From an uncultured Pseudanabaenaceae cyanobacterium (GTDB taxonomy: Bacteria; Cyanobacteriota; Cyanobacteriia; PCC-9006; JAAUQQ01), in the NCBI GenBank assembly GCA_938017515.1, contig CALIJJ010000071.1, positions 1 through 49,538 of the forward strand: a stretch of 49,538 bases of DNA, written 5' to 3'. Of the stretch, positions 8,607 to 18,867 are shown one piece after another. The notes under the pieces are model-generated. The model searched no databases, was not told the origin of the DNA, and worked only from the letters and a program-made list of their open reading frames with translations. The number at the start of each line of letters is the position of its first letter. Within the stretch, counting starts at the first letter, position 1. The translations under genes and the position numbers were made by a program.

Positions 8607-8995
8607 GATTTAAAATCACCAATCAAGTTTTGGGGGTAACGAAGCTGAAAACCCCCTCGGGCTTTTCAGGGCTTAGCCTTCGAGAGAGTATAATATTTAA
8701 CATGCCCTAGCAAGTCATCTGACTAACGCTATCGATGTGGAATTTGTGGCATTGCGGATCAACCCATCGCTTTTGCAGCTTTGGACGAGCCATTACTTTG
8801 AGCCAACATTCAGGCATCAGAGAATGGCTCACGCCTCCAATACCTGGATGTTGCAAGCAAGGGGTCACCGACAGAAATATCTACGCAGCAACGTACTCTG
8901 CCGTGCGGGCAGGTTTTGCCGGAAGCCGTTGATGCAAGGCATGAGCAACGCTGCGCCACATGCCTGTATAGGGATTTTGTTATCTGGAGATATCC
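8607..8995. other. Intergenic region with leader hairpins upstream of the binding-protein gene
   Basis: This 389 bp region separates the 3' end of the CheA-like gene from the start of the binding-protein gene, both leftward. A hairpin at 8645-8669 (CTGAAAA and TTTTCAG arms plus a CCC/GGG top) lies about 40 nt before the ATG. An alternative GGGGG/CCCCC stem overlaps its downstream arm. A possible minus-strand -10 (TATACT) lies at 8687-8692 without a convincing -35. ORFs at 8735-9027 show no family features and I do not call them. Confidence 0.45.
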
Positions 8996-11900
8996 TTAGA
9001 CGAGGCTACTTCGGGATTCCTCAATGAGATCTTCTAGCGCCTTCAGTAGGGCTTGATCGTTGTAAGGCTTTGAGAAATAGGCCGACGCCCCCAGGTTCAT
9101 GGCCAGCTTGCGATGTTTATCGCTGTTGCGCGAGGTCAACATCGTAATCGGTAAGTCGGAAAACTCTGGACGACTTTTGATTTCATCTAAAACACCATAG
9201 CCATCTAGGCGAGGCATCTCAACATCACACAAGACCGCGTTGACCTTCAGACCCCCCAGAAGCTTGTCCACGCCCTCTTGTCCGTCCCGAGCCTGCTCAA
9301 CGTCATAGCCTGCTTTTTCGAGCGTCATGGTGAGGTAGCGGCGAACATGGACAGAATCATCAATGACTAAGACCGCTTGCTTGGCAAAGGTTTCAGTCAA
9401 GTCATCAATATTCATCACCTCGTCATTGAAATAAAATTCATCCTCTGCTGCAGCCGATGCTGTTGCTGATCCAGATGGGAGATTTTGGGAGGATTGTTTA
9501 GCGGCAAGCTCTGCTTCTAGCCTGACCAGCTCTCGGTGTTCTGCCGCAGAACGGACGAGTTGCACGAGATCAACCAGAGGAATAACCCGACCATTCCCCA
9601 AGACAGTCGTCCCGGAAAAGCCTAGGGGCATGGGCATCGGACTCATCACGGGTCGGATCGCAACCTCTTGCTCGTTCCAAAAGCGGTCAATCAGGAGAGC
9701 ATGGTGGCGACCCGAGTCATTAATGATCACAATGAGAGGCTGGTTGATAGAGGGTGTTCCTTCCAAGGGAAGGGGATCATTACTTCCTCGGAAGGTGAGA
9801 CTTTGGTCGAGATCCGTCAAGGGAACCTGCTGATCCTTCCAGTTGACATAGGGCTGTTGATGGGGCGGGCGGATAATCGTATCTTCCTGACAGACGAGCA
9901 TTTCTGTCACGGCATCTACAGGAACAGCAAAGGCCATCTTTTGTTGCTCGAGCAACATAATTCGTATGACTGACAAGCTCAACGGCAGGGTGATCGTGAA
10001 GGTACTCCCTTCGCCAAGCTTAGTTTCGACTTGAATATCGCCCTTCAGTTTTTCGAGGTTAGTGCGCACGACGTCCATGCCGACGCCACGACCCGATAGC
10101 TCGGTGACTTTTTCTGCGGTACTAAAGCCTGCATCAAAAATCAAGGAGAGCAGCTCCCGCTCACTCATTTGAGCAATATGCTCTTCAGGGATGTCATGCT
10201 GGCGGACTTTGGCCCGAATCTTATCGAGATCAATGCCACGACCATCATCAATAATTGTAATCTGAGCTTGGTTCCCTCGTTGCGAAGCCCGAATCGTGAT
10301 AATTCCTTCGGGCGGTTTTCCAGCGGCTAGGCGATCTTCGGCGGGCTCAATACCGTGGTCGAAGCAGTTGCGGAGCAGGTGATTGAGCGGATCCGTTAAG
10401 GCATCTAGGGCAACCCGTTCAAAGAGGGTTGTTTCACCTTCAATTCGTAGATCAACCTGCTTGTTGTACTGCAAAGAAAGATCGCGAATCACCCGAGGGA
10501 AACGCCCCACAATCTCGGAGAAGGGCCGCATCTGTGTACGAGTGATGCGGGCTTGGAGCGATCGCGTGGTGCTATTGAGCTTTTGAGTTGCCTGGCCCAT
10601 GTCTTGCAGGCCCAACAAAATATCGGCCGTTACCTCCTGGAGCTGAACGACGGTTTCCATCTGTTCCTGGGCCATGAGATGCAGTTCGGAGTACTGATCC
10701 ATCTCCAAGGTGTCAAAATCTTCGGTGGCAGAGGAGGCAGCGATGGCGTTCTGTACAAGACCAACACGATTGGGCTGTACGAGCCCCTCCATGGAGGCTC
10801 GGTCATACCATTGGCGTAAGCGCAGATTAAACAGCTCTAGTGCATGCATCCGCTCTTGCAGTCGCTCAGCAAACCCCGTGAGCTGTTGCTGACGCAAGTT
10901 AATAGTATTACGCTCTAGAATAAGCGTACTGAACAGCGTATTAACCTGGCGGAGATCCTCAGCGGAGATTCTGAGCGTAGCGGAACGCTGGGGCGGTGCC
11001 ACCGTGGTCCGGGGGGGTGAAGCCGCCGTTCGTGCCGAGCGTTGCGCTGGGGGGGAGGCCACTGGCTTGGATGCTTTCATCGCAGCCTGAGCCGGGTCAA
11101 TGGGTACCGCTTCTTCCGCAGTTTTGGTTTCTAGGGCTGCTGCATCTAGGGCTTCCGAGAGATCCAGTTGGTTAATCTCTGCGATCGCGTCCTGAAGCTC
11201 GGCCAGCTCCACCGAGACCGTTGCTCCCACAGTATTGTCGGGTACTGAATCGGTGGCATCCACCAGCTCGTCATCTGATGCAATCGTTTGTTGTTGAGCT
11301 TGCCAAGCCGCTAGCTCGACGGCACTCAGCTCCTGTACTTCACTGAGGTCTGCCGTGGGAGCCGTGGCTGCAGGAAACGCCGGTGCTGCATCCAGAGCAT
11401 TGGGCTCAGCGAGTACTTTTTCCATCTGAGCCTGCATGGCTTCCAGTTCACTCAGATCGAGTGCTGGCATCTCAGGCATGGTGCCCAGGGGGATCGGCTC
11501 GACAGCTATCGGCTCACCCAAGGGCCCATCACCATCGTCCGCATTAGCATCCGTTGCTAACACATCAACAGCCTCTGGAGCCGAGACTGGGGGAGGGCCG
11601 TCCACCGGTTTGAAGGTGACCTGGGTGGGCAGATTATTAACGCGGCCAATGAGCACCAGGGACTGCGATCGCTGTAAGACTTGCAGCGACTGCTCAACAA
11701 ACGCATGGATTTGGGCAATGTCCAATGTCTGCGCCTGGACTTGAATCGATGCGCAGAGCTCCACAAATGGGTCGATTTCCCCCATTAGACCCAGGTTTGA
11801 GAGCTGGGAGACTGTGGTGATGAAGGATTGACGCAGTGCTTCGTTCCCGAGGGTGGCAGATTCCGCCTCAAAGTTCGTCAAGACCTCTTCAACACCACTG

Positions 11901-12367
11901 TTGAAGATCATCAGGGCAACATCGACTTCTTCCTCCCCCGAAAGCAGTCTGTCTTCGTCTTCTTCACTCAGCTCACCGAGTCGTTCTTGCAGCTGATCAA
12001 AAATAGGCTGGGCCTGACGATTCAGCCAAGCCTCATCGATGGATTGCTCCGCTGCCAGAATATTACGGATTTCTTTGAGACAATCAATCCCGCGTAAAAA
12101 GAGAGTTTCTAACTCTGAATCGACGTGAATCTGGCGTGCTCGCAGAATCTTGAAAAAATCTTCCAGACGGTGAGCCACAGTGGCCATGCTGGTAAATCCC
12201 ATCATGCCTGCACTGCCCTTAATGGAGTGCGCTGCCCGCAGGGCAATATCCAGCTGTTGTGGCTTCGTCTCGGAGGCTTCAAGGCCTAGTAGGACCTCTT
12301 CGATTTGCTCAAAATACTCGACGGATTCCTCAAGGAAATTTAGCCGAACCTGCTGATCTGTGTCCAT
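8996..12367 (-). CDS. CheA-type hybrid histidine kinase with C-terminal receiver (PilL/PixL/HmpE type)
   Basis: The kinase of a chemotaxis-like pathway: it autophosphorylates on its HPt histidine under MCP control and passes phosphate to CheY-type receivers. Domain order in 1123 residues: HPt with AAHSIKGSAG (His about 47); a long acidic, alanine-rich linker (about 250-450); the dimerisation helices; HATPase with HLLRNCFDHGIEP, IIDDGRGIDL and ELSGRGVGMDVVRTNL; a CheW-like regulatory domain (about 790-950); and a receiver from AVLVIDDSVHVRRYL with the phospho-acceptor in VNAVLCDVEMPRLDGYG. It is the last gene of the five-gene unit, 115 bp after the MCP. Such CheA-REC fusions are the norm in cyanobacterial pil/pix/hmp loci, which control type IV pili and phototaxis or hormogonium motility. 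Confidence 0.94.
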   Translation of the reverse strand: MDTDQQVRLNFLEESVEYFEQIEEVLLGLEASETKPQQLDIALRAAHSIKGSAGMMGFTSMATVAHRLEDFFKILRARQIHVDSELETLFLRGIDCLKEIRNILAAEQSIDEAWLNRQAQPIFDQLQERLGELSEEDEDRLLSGEEEVDVALMIFNSGVEEVLTNFEAESATLGNEALRQSFITTVSQLSNLGLMGEIDPFVELCASIQVQAQTLDIAQIHAFVEQSLQVLQRSQSLVLIGRVNNLPTQVTFKPVDGPPPVSAPEAVDVLATDANADDGDGPLGEPIAVEPIPLGTMPEMPALDLSELEAMQAQMEKVLAEPNALDAAPAFPAATAPTADLSEVQELSAVELAAWQAQQQTIASDDELVDATDSVPDNTVGATVSVELAELQDAIAEINQLDLSEALDAAALETKTAEEAVPIDPAQAAMKASKPVASPPAQRSARTAASPPRTTVAPPQRSATLRISAEDLRQVNTLFSTLILERNTINLRQQQLTGFAERLQERMHALELFNLRLRQWYDRASMEGLVQPNRVGLVQNAIAASSATEDFDTLEMDQYSELHLMAQEQMETVVQLQEVTADILLGLQDMGQATQKLNSTTRSLQARITRTQMRPFSEIVGRFPRVIRDLSLQYNKQVDLRIEGETTLFERVALDALTDPLNHLLRNCFDHGIEPAEDRLAAGKPPEGIITIRASQRGNQAQITIIDDGRGIDLDKIRAKVRQHDIPEEHIAQMSERELLSLIFDAGFSTAEKVTELSGRGVGMDVVRTNLEKLKGDIQVETKLGEGSTFTITLPLSLSVIRIMLLEQQKMAFAVPVDAVTEMLVCQEDTIIRPPHQQPYVNWKDQQVPLTDLDQSLTFRGSNDPLPLEGTPSINQPLIVIINDSGRHHALLIDRFWNEQEVAIRPVMSPMPMPLGFSGTTVLGNGRVIPLVDLVQLVRSAAEHRELVRLEAELAAKQSSQNLPSGSATASAAAEDEFYFNDEVMNIDDLTETFAKQAVLVIDDSVHVRRYLTMTLEKAGYDVEQARDGQEGVDKLLGGLKVNAVLCDVEMPRLDGYGVLDEIKSRPEFSDLPITMLTSRNSDKHRKLAMNLGASAYFSKPYNDQALLKALEDLIEESRSSLV

Positions 12368-12482
12368 GATTCGTCTCTCGGGCAGCGCGCTGGGTGGATG
12401 GGAAGATAAGAAACAGACAAACGGAGTGGGTGCGGTGACAAGGCCAGTTATGAAGGCAAAACTAGCTCAATCAACCCTGATG

Positions 12483-15119
12483 CTAACTTTGGGTCTCATT
12501 GATGATCGTCTCACCGGTTGCTTCATCAACCTTGAACTGCTCCACAGAGGCCTGAAGTTCACGCGCGATAGAGGCAGTTTGCTGAATCGCCTGGGCCATG
12601 TCACTGGACGACTCGGAACGCTGTTCAGATTCTTCTGTCGCTTGTTTCACGAGCGCTGTGACCGCAGCGGAAGATTCAGTTTGATAGGATGTGGAGGCAG
12701 AAATTTTCTGCATCAGTTCATTAATTTGCTCTGATTTCAGCAACACTTCTGCCAGTCGCCGCTTCGTGTTTTCCACCAAGTTTGTACTATTAACCACCTG
12801 GGCTGTCCCCGTTTCGATGGATTCAACCACCTCCTGGGTTTCGTTTTGAATACTGGCCACAATTTGGGCAATTTCCTTAGTAGCAGATGACGATTGTTCA
12901 GCCAGGGAGCCGACTTGCTCAGCAACCGCCGTGAAGCCTTGGCCCATTTCTCCGGCACGGGCTGCTTCCACACTGGCGTTCACAGCCAGGAGGTTGGTTT
13001 TGAGGGCAATTTCGTCAATCAGGCCCACAGCTTGGGAAATCTTTTGGGCTGATTCACCCAGTCGCTTAATCTTTTTCGCCGTTTCACCGACCGTGGAGCG
13101 GAGACCGAGGATACTTTCCACGGTTTTATCCATGGATTCGGTACCGGCCTGGACCGTGGTGTAGGTGTCTTTGGTGAGGCGAGAGGCTTGACCTGCGTTG
13201 GTGGCGACTTCCTGAATCGAGCAAGAAATGTCTTCCACAGCTTCCATCGTCTCCTTGAGCGATCGCGCCTCATCAATGGCCTGCTCAGCCAGTTCACGAA
13301 TGGCCGCTTCATTGACTGCCAGAGAGGTCGTCACTTCCCCCGTGGATGACTTCACCTGAATCGTGGTCAGTCGCAGGTTCTCAATAATGGCATTGAAGAG
13401 ATCGGCAATAATACCCACGTCACCTTCGGTGAGTTTTGCCCGAACGCGCAGGTCACCATCGGCCGCATCGCTAATGTCTTCCATCAGCAAGCTGATGTCT
13501 TCCTCCAATTCCTCACGCAAGGTCTGCTGCTCAGCCGCGGCCTGCTGCTGCTGGTTGAGGAGACCCTGAATCTGGTTGAGGAGCGTATTGAAGACCTGAC
13601 CCAAGGTTTGTGTCTCAACGGTGCCTTGCAGGTTCGCTCGGATATCGAAGTTACCCGTCGTTGCTTCCTCAGCAGTTGTGGTGAGGGACTTCAGCGGTGC
13701 AGAGAGCTGACTGGCCAACAGCAGCAGGACGACAGTCGCAGCCAAACTCAGGACTGTCGTGGTTGCGGCAAAGACCATGATCAAGTCGTTGCCCGCGGAT
13801 TCCACTTCGGATACGTCTACGGAGGCAATAGAGACCCAATCCGTCTCCGAAACCGTTGTCAGCGCATAGTTTTTAGTGCCAATTTGTGCCAGTGCCCGGA
13901 GTAAAAGATCGCCTTCAGCGGACCTGAACGCAGTAATCTCAGCGGAATTAATGCCTGTGCGCTCAATGATACGCGTTTGAATAGACTCGAGTAGCGCAGG
14001 ACTGATTCCGCTGCCTTCATTGGCTTCGGCCTCCCCCGTAGAGTCTGCGGTCGAAGCGCCACTCAGATCTTCAGATGCAAGCTGCTCCCCAGCTGAACTG
14101 AGCGCCCGAAGTTCCTGGTGGAGAACAAGAGCCAGGGTTGCAATGGTTGCTCCACCAATGACTTCTGTGCTGTCTTTCAACACGCCAGCATCTGAAATGG
14201 GATTGAATGCGATGCCATTTTCTGCATCCAGAATTTGGACAGCTTGGGAGGCACCCGCTGTACCAAATTGAATCGACGTGGCGATCCGTTCCTCTAACTC
14301 CTTGGTGAGAACGCGTGCCCGGATCACCCCCAGGAATTCTCCCGTTTTCTCATCGCGAATCGCTTCACTCACCGAAAGTGCACCACTCTCATTGGCACGG
14401 GAATATTCAGGCGAGCCGATATGTTGCCCTTGCTCTTTCGATTTTCTCCACCAGCTTTCGTCACGCTGAACAAAGTCAGAAATCGGGCTGCTATAGGCTA
14501 CGTTAAAGCCATTTTTTTCTGTGATGAAGACCTCTGCCAAATTCTTTAGCTCACTCATTTGAGCGAGATATTGATTCATGCCAGAATTTTCAAGTAATAG
14601 CTTAGTGTCGGCAAAAGCTTCTTCAAGCTCTACAATTTCTTGCCCAGCGAGAGAGCCTTCTGCCACCTTTTCACTGCTCTTTTGCAGTAATTGTTGTGTC
14701 GATGGAGACTTTGCAATCGTCGCGGGCGTCTGCAAAGAATGCTCAACAAATTCTGAGGCGATGTCGGCAGACAAGAATGACTTTTCTTGCAACAGACCTA
14801 GGGCTTCCTGCTGCACCCTTTGTTTTTCCACTTGAAAGCCGAAAAAACCAGCAATCACCAACGGCACAATCGTCGTGGGCATGAGGGTCAGCAGCAATCG
14901 GCGGCGGAGGGTGTTGCCCTGGTTCGGCTCAAAAACTTGACTCTCAATCATGGCTCCCTGGAGTTCTTCCATTGCGCCTGATTCTCCGGCCACGACCTCA
15001 GTCTTCTGGTCAGTGGAAAGGGTCACTGTGGGATCGACGTTTTCGGAGGCTGCCGTATGGGATGAATGCTCAGGATTGAGTTCGGCAGGTTGGATGGAAG
15101 AAGGTGTTTGGGAGGCCAT
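12483..15119 (-). CDS. Methyl-accepting chemotaxis protein, PilJ/HmpD-like
   Basis: The transmembrane receptor of the operon, 878 residues. A hydrophilic, acidic cytoplasmic tail (about 1-70) precedes TM1 ([20 protein letters not shown], about 75-96). A large periplasmic Cache-like sensory region follows to about residue 455. TM2 (about 460-485) leads to a HAMP domain, then a second HAMP-like coiled segment ([20 protein letters not shown]). The signalling tip is canonical: [20 protein letters not shown]. Unlike the phototaxis receptor PixJ, there are no bilin-binding GAF domains, so the stimulus is probably not light sensed by a phytochrome-like module. The long N-terminal cytoplasmic tail is typical of PilJ-type receptors in cyanobacteria. 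Ligand unknown. Confidence 0.94.
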   Translation of the reverse strand: MASQTPSSIQPAELNPEHSSHTAASENVDPTVTLSTDQKTEVVAGESGAMEELQGAMIESQVFEPNQGNTLRRRLLLTLMPTTIVPLVIAGFFGFQVEKQRVQQEALGLLQEKSFLSADIASEFVEHSLQTPATIAKSPSTQQLLQKSSEKVAEGSLAGQEIVELEEAFADTKLLLENSGMNQYLAQMSELKNLAEVFITEKNGFNVAYSSPISDFVQRDESWWRKSKEQGQHIGSPEYSRANESGALSVSEAIRDEKTGEFLGVIRARVLTKELEERIATSIQFGTAGASQAVQILDAENGIAFNPISDAGVLKDSTEVIGGATIATLALVLHQELRALSSAGEQLASEDLSGASTADSTGEAEANEGSGISPALLESIQTRIIERTGINSAEITAFRSAEGDLLLRALAQIGTKNYALTTVSETDWVSIASVDVSEVESAGNDLIMVFAATTTVLSLAATVVLLLLASQLSAPLKSLTTTAEEATTGNFDIRANLQGTVETQTLGQVFNTLLNQIQGLLNQQQQAAAEQQTLREELEEDISLLMEDISDAADGDLRVRAKLTEGDVGIIADLFNAIIENLRLTTIQVKSSTGEVTTSLAVNEAAIRELAEQAIDEARSLKETMEAVEDISCSIQEVATNAGQASRLTKDTYTTVQAGTESMDKTVESILGLRSTVGETAKKIKRLGESAQKISQAVGLIDEIALKTNLLAVNASVEAARAGEMGQGFTAVAEQVGSLAEQSSSATKEIAQIVASIQNETQEVVESIETGTAQVVNSTNLVENTKRRLAEVLLKSEQINELMQKISASTSYQTESSAAVTALVKQATEESEQRSESSSDMAQAIQQTASIARELQASVEQFKVDEATGETIINETQS

Positions 15120-15259
15120 GACGTTGTAATGGGAGGAAACGGAAAATGGAGCAATTCAGGGAGCAATACAGTGAGCGAAAACGAGCCTAGGAACCGTAGG
15201 CCCGATCCATCATCGAGGCAGCAGCAAGGAAGGAGCGGTCATGTTCAGATAGCGATCGC

Positions 15260-15955
15260 CTAAGTCGGACGCGAAATCAGCCCCCTGGCATTGGAAATGG
15301 CTTCAACGCTAAGGACCATAATTTTTTCGTCTCCCTGACCGACTTGCCCTTGCAAAAAGGGAATCAGTTCAGGAAAGACTTCCTCTTCTGGCGATGCCAC
15401 ATCGTCCGGATTGAGACGCAGCGTGCCGCGAATATGGCTCACGACAAGACCCAGCAACAATTCCTCTTCCGTATCAATGCCACTCGGGCGAGCCATATTA
15501 TTGACGGGCAATGCTCGAACAATGATGACTTCATAGCGTCGCGATCGCCTGAGGGGAGACGGCATCTCCAGCAATTTCACCAAGTCAACGGCCCAAAACA
15601 CTCGACCCTTCGTGCTCATCAGACCGAGGGTTGAGACGGGCATATTCGGAATCGGCGTGACGCTTGCCGCTGGGATCTGGAGTGTCTCGACAACCCGCTC
15701 CAGGGAAATAGCTGCCTGCAGCGTTGTATCCAATTGGAACTTGAGAAACAGCTCACCCGTTTGCTGGCGAGGTTCGAATAGATCCGGCAATAATCGCTGA
15801 AGCCGGTCTAACGGTGATTCTGTTGTAACTGATTGCATCGCTTGGGCATTGTGCCCCTGGGAGAGAATGTGGGGGGAAGAGCTATCACCCACATTCTCTA
15901 CATTGCCTTCTCCAGGGGTTATCGCCCGTCCGACAGTAGGTTCGATCGTAGACAT
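15260..15955 (-). CDS. CheW-like adaptor (PilI/PixI type)
   Basis: CheW couples the receptor to the CheA kinase. The domain occupies about residues 65-225: FLKFQLDTTLQAAISLERVV, IPNMPVSTLGLMSTKGRVFW and AVDLVKLLEMP match the CheW fold. A hydrophilic N-terminal extension of about 60 residues precedes it; a start at the internal ATG (MQSVTTESPLD, about residue 40) would remove part of this. The gene starts 5 bp after the stop codon of the upstream CheY gene, so translation is probably coupled. A 140 bp gap separates it from the MCP gene. Confidence 0.91.
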   Translation of the reverse strand: MSTIEPTVGRAITPGEGNVENVGDSSSPHILSQGHNAQAMQSVTTESPLDRLQRLLPDLFEPRQQTGELFLKFQLDTTLQAAISLERVVETLQIPAASVTPIPNMPVSTLGLMSTKGRVFWAVDLVKLLEMPSPLRRSRRYEVIIVRALPVNNMARPSGIDTEEELLLGLVVSHIRGTLRLNPDDVASPEEEVFPELIPFLQGQVGQGDEKIMVLSVEAISNARGLISRPT

Positions 15956-15960
15956 GGGTC

Positions 15961-16332
15961 TTACAGCGTTACCGAGATAGAATTCACCACTTCGACAAGT
16001 TCTTGTTCCGTACAGGGTTTGACCACATATGCAGCAACCCCCTGACGCTTGGCCCAGTTTTTATCCATCTTGCGGTCCTTGGTTGTGCAGGCAATCACGG
16101 GAATATCCGAGGTCTCGGGCATCCGCTTCAGTTCGCGGCAGAGTTCTAAGCCAGTGAGTTCCGGCATGACGAGGTCGGTCACGACAATATCAGGGCGATG
16201 ATGCTTGACCTGCTCCAGCGCAGCGGCGCCACTTTCTGCGGTTGTCACGGTGTAGCCAGCGCGCTCCAAGTAATTCGATATCAGCTGAAGCTGAGACTGC
16301 ATGTCATCCACAATCAGAACATTCTTACTCAC
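15961..16332 (-). CDS. CheY-like single-domain response regulator (PilH/PixH type)
   Basis: A stand-alone receiver domain that takes phosphate from the CheA-type kinase. The acidic pair is in NVLIVDDMQSQL, the phospho-acceptor aspartate in DIVVTDLVMPELTG, the switch threonine in VIACTTKDR, and the conserved lysine in YVVKPCTEQEL. I place the start at the GTG at 16332 because AAGGAG lies 6 bp upstream. The longer reading from an ATG at 16404 adds 24 residues with no receiver character. That gives 123 residues, the usual length. It lies between the PatA-like gene (84 bp upstream) and cheW (5 bp downstream). Confidence 0.93.
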   Translation of the reverse strand: MSKNVLIVDDMQSQLQLISNYLERAGYTVTTAESGAAALEQVKHHRPDIVVTDLVMPELTGLELCRELKRMPETSDIPVIACTTKDRKMDKNWAKRQGVAAYVVKPCTEQELVEVVNSISVTL

Positions 16333-16416
16333 GGGATCTCCTTCGTTACTCAGTCTTAAGTGGAAAAATAGGGCTACAGCAATGGAGTCTGAGGCAGACT
16401 CCATTGCTGAAGACGG

Positions 16417-17694
16417 TTATATGGCCTGGGTATGGACTAAATGGGTGTCCACAATGGCCAACAAATCTTCTTTAGAAAATGGCTTTGTGAGATAGTCGGT
16501 GGCACCGGATGCTTGGGCTTTTGCCTTGTCCAACGCTCCCGTGTTACCGCTCACCATGATGATAGGCATTTCCTTGAAGATGGCGCTGCGCCTAAGGATT
16601 TGGCACAGGCGATTGCCATTGATACCCGGCATCGAAACATCCATCAAAATTAAGTCTGGCTTCATACCAAAGAGCGCTGTCAAAGACTCCATCGGATTTT
16701 CAACGGTAATCACCTCGAAGTTTTCGGCGCCCAGGTATCGCTCAATGGTGTCCAGCATCGCCGGGCTGTCATCGATGCAAACAATTTTCTTGCGAGAAGC
16801 AGTGGAAACTGGCGTCGCACTCGGGGCAGCAGTCTGACGGACAGGAGCGGGGGCTGCTGAAGCTCGACCCACGGTCAGTGGCGTACGAGCCGACGCGAGT
16901 TCTGTGGCACTGGGGGGAATGGGCGGAAACTGGTTATGGGGGGCATTCGGAGGCTGCAGCAATAGCACCCGATGGGCCAGATAGGGATAAAGCAGCTGGG
17001 CAACCTTGAAGGGCTCTTGCTTCAAAAACACAGACAGCTTACGAATACTCGCGCCCTGCATCAGCTTGACCAACGTTGATAAAATCTCGCCGGATAGCAT
17101 GCCCCCTTTCACAGGCTGGCTCAGGAGCGCCATATTTTGGCAATAGGGTTGCTGGTAGGGAGAGGTAATCAGCGGTCGCAACTGTTGCCAAGCTTGGGTC
17201 GATTGCTCCAGTTCGTTGATCAGAGTGGGAAAATCGAGCAAGTCATTGGCTTGACTATGGAAACCCTGGGTCGATTCGCTCAAGGTCCAGTTCCAACTGC
17301 CGCTGGTCAGCCACATCATAGACTCCAAAGCATCTTTGGACATGTCTAGCGTGAGGGCTGACAGCTGGGCTTCAGTTAAAACCTCCTTAGCAAAGAGCCA
17401 CTCAGCCACCTTCGATAGCCAGCCACTGCGACTCGCATCCGGTTGGACACTGAACTGCTCTAAATCGCCTTGAGATATGTTGCGGAGCGTCTGAACCGCT
17501 GCATCACAGCCCAATTTGAGCAAATGATATTCCAGCGTTTCTAAGGATTGAATCGAGTTGACGGCATACTGGAGCCGACCTTGAATGAGGGACACAGTCC
17601 AGGTAACTCCGTTGCTGATTACCTGGAGGTGTCCGGTGTTAAACGGCTTGGCCAAATCGCGGCAAGTCGCGACGGGATTAAAAGAATTACTCAC
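16417..17694 (-). CDS. PatA/PilG-type response regulator with N-terminal PATAN-like region
   Basis: First gene of the chemotaxis-like operon, 425 residues. The N-terminal half (about 1-250) resembles the PATAN/DUF4388-type region of PatA, PixG and PilG proteins (TGHLQVISNGVTWTVSLIQGRL). A proline/alanine-rich linker (about 260-300) follows. The C-terminal receiver starts at KIVCIDDSPAML, with the phospho-acceptor in LILMDVSMPGINGN and the conserved lysine in YLTKPFSKEDL. Related proteins act as output regulators of phototaxis and pilus activity and bind pilus motor or extension factors. The start is a GTG at 17694 behind a G-rich stretch. Assignment to the PatA-type class is firm; which of several paralogous loci this is cannot be told by eye. 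Confidence 0.9.
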   Translation of the reverse strand: MSNSFNPVATCRDLAKPFNTGHLQVISNGVTWTVSLIQGRLQYAVNSIQSLETLEYHLLKLGCDAAVQTLRNISQGDLEQFSVQPDASRSGWLSKVAEWLFAKEVLTEAQLSALTLDMSKDALESMMWLTSGSWNWTLSESTQGFHSQANDLLDFPTLINELEQSTQAWQQLRPLITSPYQQPYCQNMALLSQPVKGGMLSGEILSTLVKLMQGASIRKLSVFLKQEPFKVAQLLYPYLAHRVLLLQPPNAPHNQFPPIPPSATELASARTPLTVGRASAAPAPVRQTAAPSATPVSTASRKKIVCIDDSPAMLDTIERYLGAENFEVITVENPMESLTALFGMKPDLILMDVSMPGINGNRLCQILRRSAIFKEMPIIMVSGNTGALDKAKAQASGATDYLTKPFSKEDLLAIVDTHLVHTQAI

Positions 17695-17938
17695 ATCTTG
17701 CCCCCTATTGTGCTGATGAGCGAAAGCAACCGAGCTGTGCCCCTATGGATGCTTTAAGGGCTGCTGCGCTTAGATTTCCCGAGGATGAATGTCGAATCAA
17801 CATGGCTCCCCTGCTTGATTTTTGTCCAGGAGCCAGTTTGTAAGCCTGACGCCCGAGGGGAACTTATCCGAGGTGTTCAACATCTAGGGAAACACTGGAT
17901 GAAGCAGTGACACTCAGCAGGGCTGCATATTACTTCCT

Positions 17939-18643
17939 ATGGCTAGACATTCTGCTCAAACAATTCATAAACGCACGGCTGCAAAGACATCAGTCCAAAA
18001 GCCCGGTGGTGGGTCATTCACCTCACCAGCCGGTGCCCCCGGCGTTTCTCCGAAGGGAAGTCCTGGACGGCGACGCAGTGAAGCGTCTCACCAGGCAATC
18101 TTGCAGGCTGCCGCGACGCTCTTGCAGGAGACGGGTTACGTTGGCATGAGCATTGAAGCGATCGCCCGCCGGGCCGGTGTCGGCAAGCAAACGATCTATC
18201 GCTGGTGGCCTTCTAAGGCCGATGTGGTTCTGGAGGTGTACCAGGGTCTGGTGGCCCAATCCCTCTCAGATCCGGATACGGGAACCGTACAGGGTGATCT
18301 GATTCACTGGGTGGAACAGCTCATCGCGTTGCTCAAAACCGGCGCATCGGCCCAAGCTCTCGCTGGCATTATGGTGGAAGCCCAATCGAATCCGGCGATC
18401 GCCAACAACCTCCGCGAACGGATCATCACAGGGCGCCGCCGCCTGATTTGCGATATTCTCCAGCGGGGAATTGCGCGGGGCGAATTACGGGATGATCTCA
18501 ACATTGAGCTGGCGGCTGATCTGATCTACAGCCCCATTTGGTATCGGCTGCTTCTAGGTGAAACTTCTTTAAATCACCAATTTGCCACGCAGCTTGTTGA
18601 TGGAATCCTATTAGGATTGCAGGCATTTGAAGAAGATATTTAG
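17939..18643 (+). CDS. TetR/AcrR family transcriptional regulator
   Basis: A dimeric DNA-binding repressor of 234 residues. The first 45 residues are a basic, proline/glycine-rich tail (SPAGAPGVSPKGSPGRRR). The TetR helix-turn-helix follows: QAILQAAATLLQETGYVGMS then IEAIARRAGVGKQTIYRWWP. The rest is an all-helical ligand/dimer domain of the TetR_C_11-like sort (LIYSPIWYRLLLGE near the C-terminus is characteristic). It lies between the divergent chemotaxis operon and a hybrid kinase gene on the same strand 224 bp downstream. The regulated target is not evident. Confidence 0.92.
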   Translation: MARHSAQTIHKRTAAKTSVQKPGGGSFTSPAGAPGVSPKGSPGRRRSEASHQAILQAAATLLQETGYVGMSIEAIARRAGVGKQTIYRWWPSKADVVLEVYQGLVAQSLSDPDTGTVQGDLIHWVEQLIALLKTGASAQALAGIMVEAQSNPAIANNLRERIITGRRRLICDILQRGIARGELRDDLNIELAADLIYSPIWYRLLLGETSLNHQFATQLVDGILLGLQAFEEDI

Positions 18644-18867
18644 TAGGATTGATATGGCTTAATAAGCCTTAATCATGTTTGTTGGCTGGGTGTGGGATGA
18701 CCGTAATCTCCTGGGCACTCTAAACTCGTGATACCCATACGCTCTGGCCATTGTTCAGACGGATGTTCCATTGCTCTTTCATGCCTGGATGGGGTGCGAC
18801 GGTGACTCTCATCACCTGTATCGTTCACTCCTTTGCTTGTATGAAAGACTGATGCATCGGTATCTGC

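Noticed and set aside
8735..9027. Plus-strand ORFs upstream of the CheA gene end
   Set aside because: They overlap the CheA-like 3' end and show no domain or signal pattern.
16333..16404. Longer CheY-like product from an upstream ATG
   Set aside because: A GTG with AAGGAG six bases upstream yields the normal receiver length; the extension has no receiver sequence.
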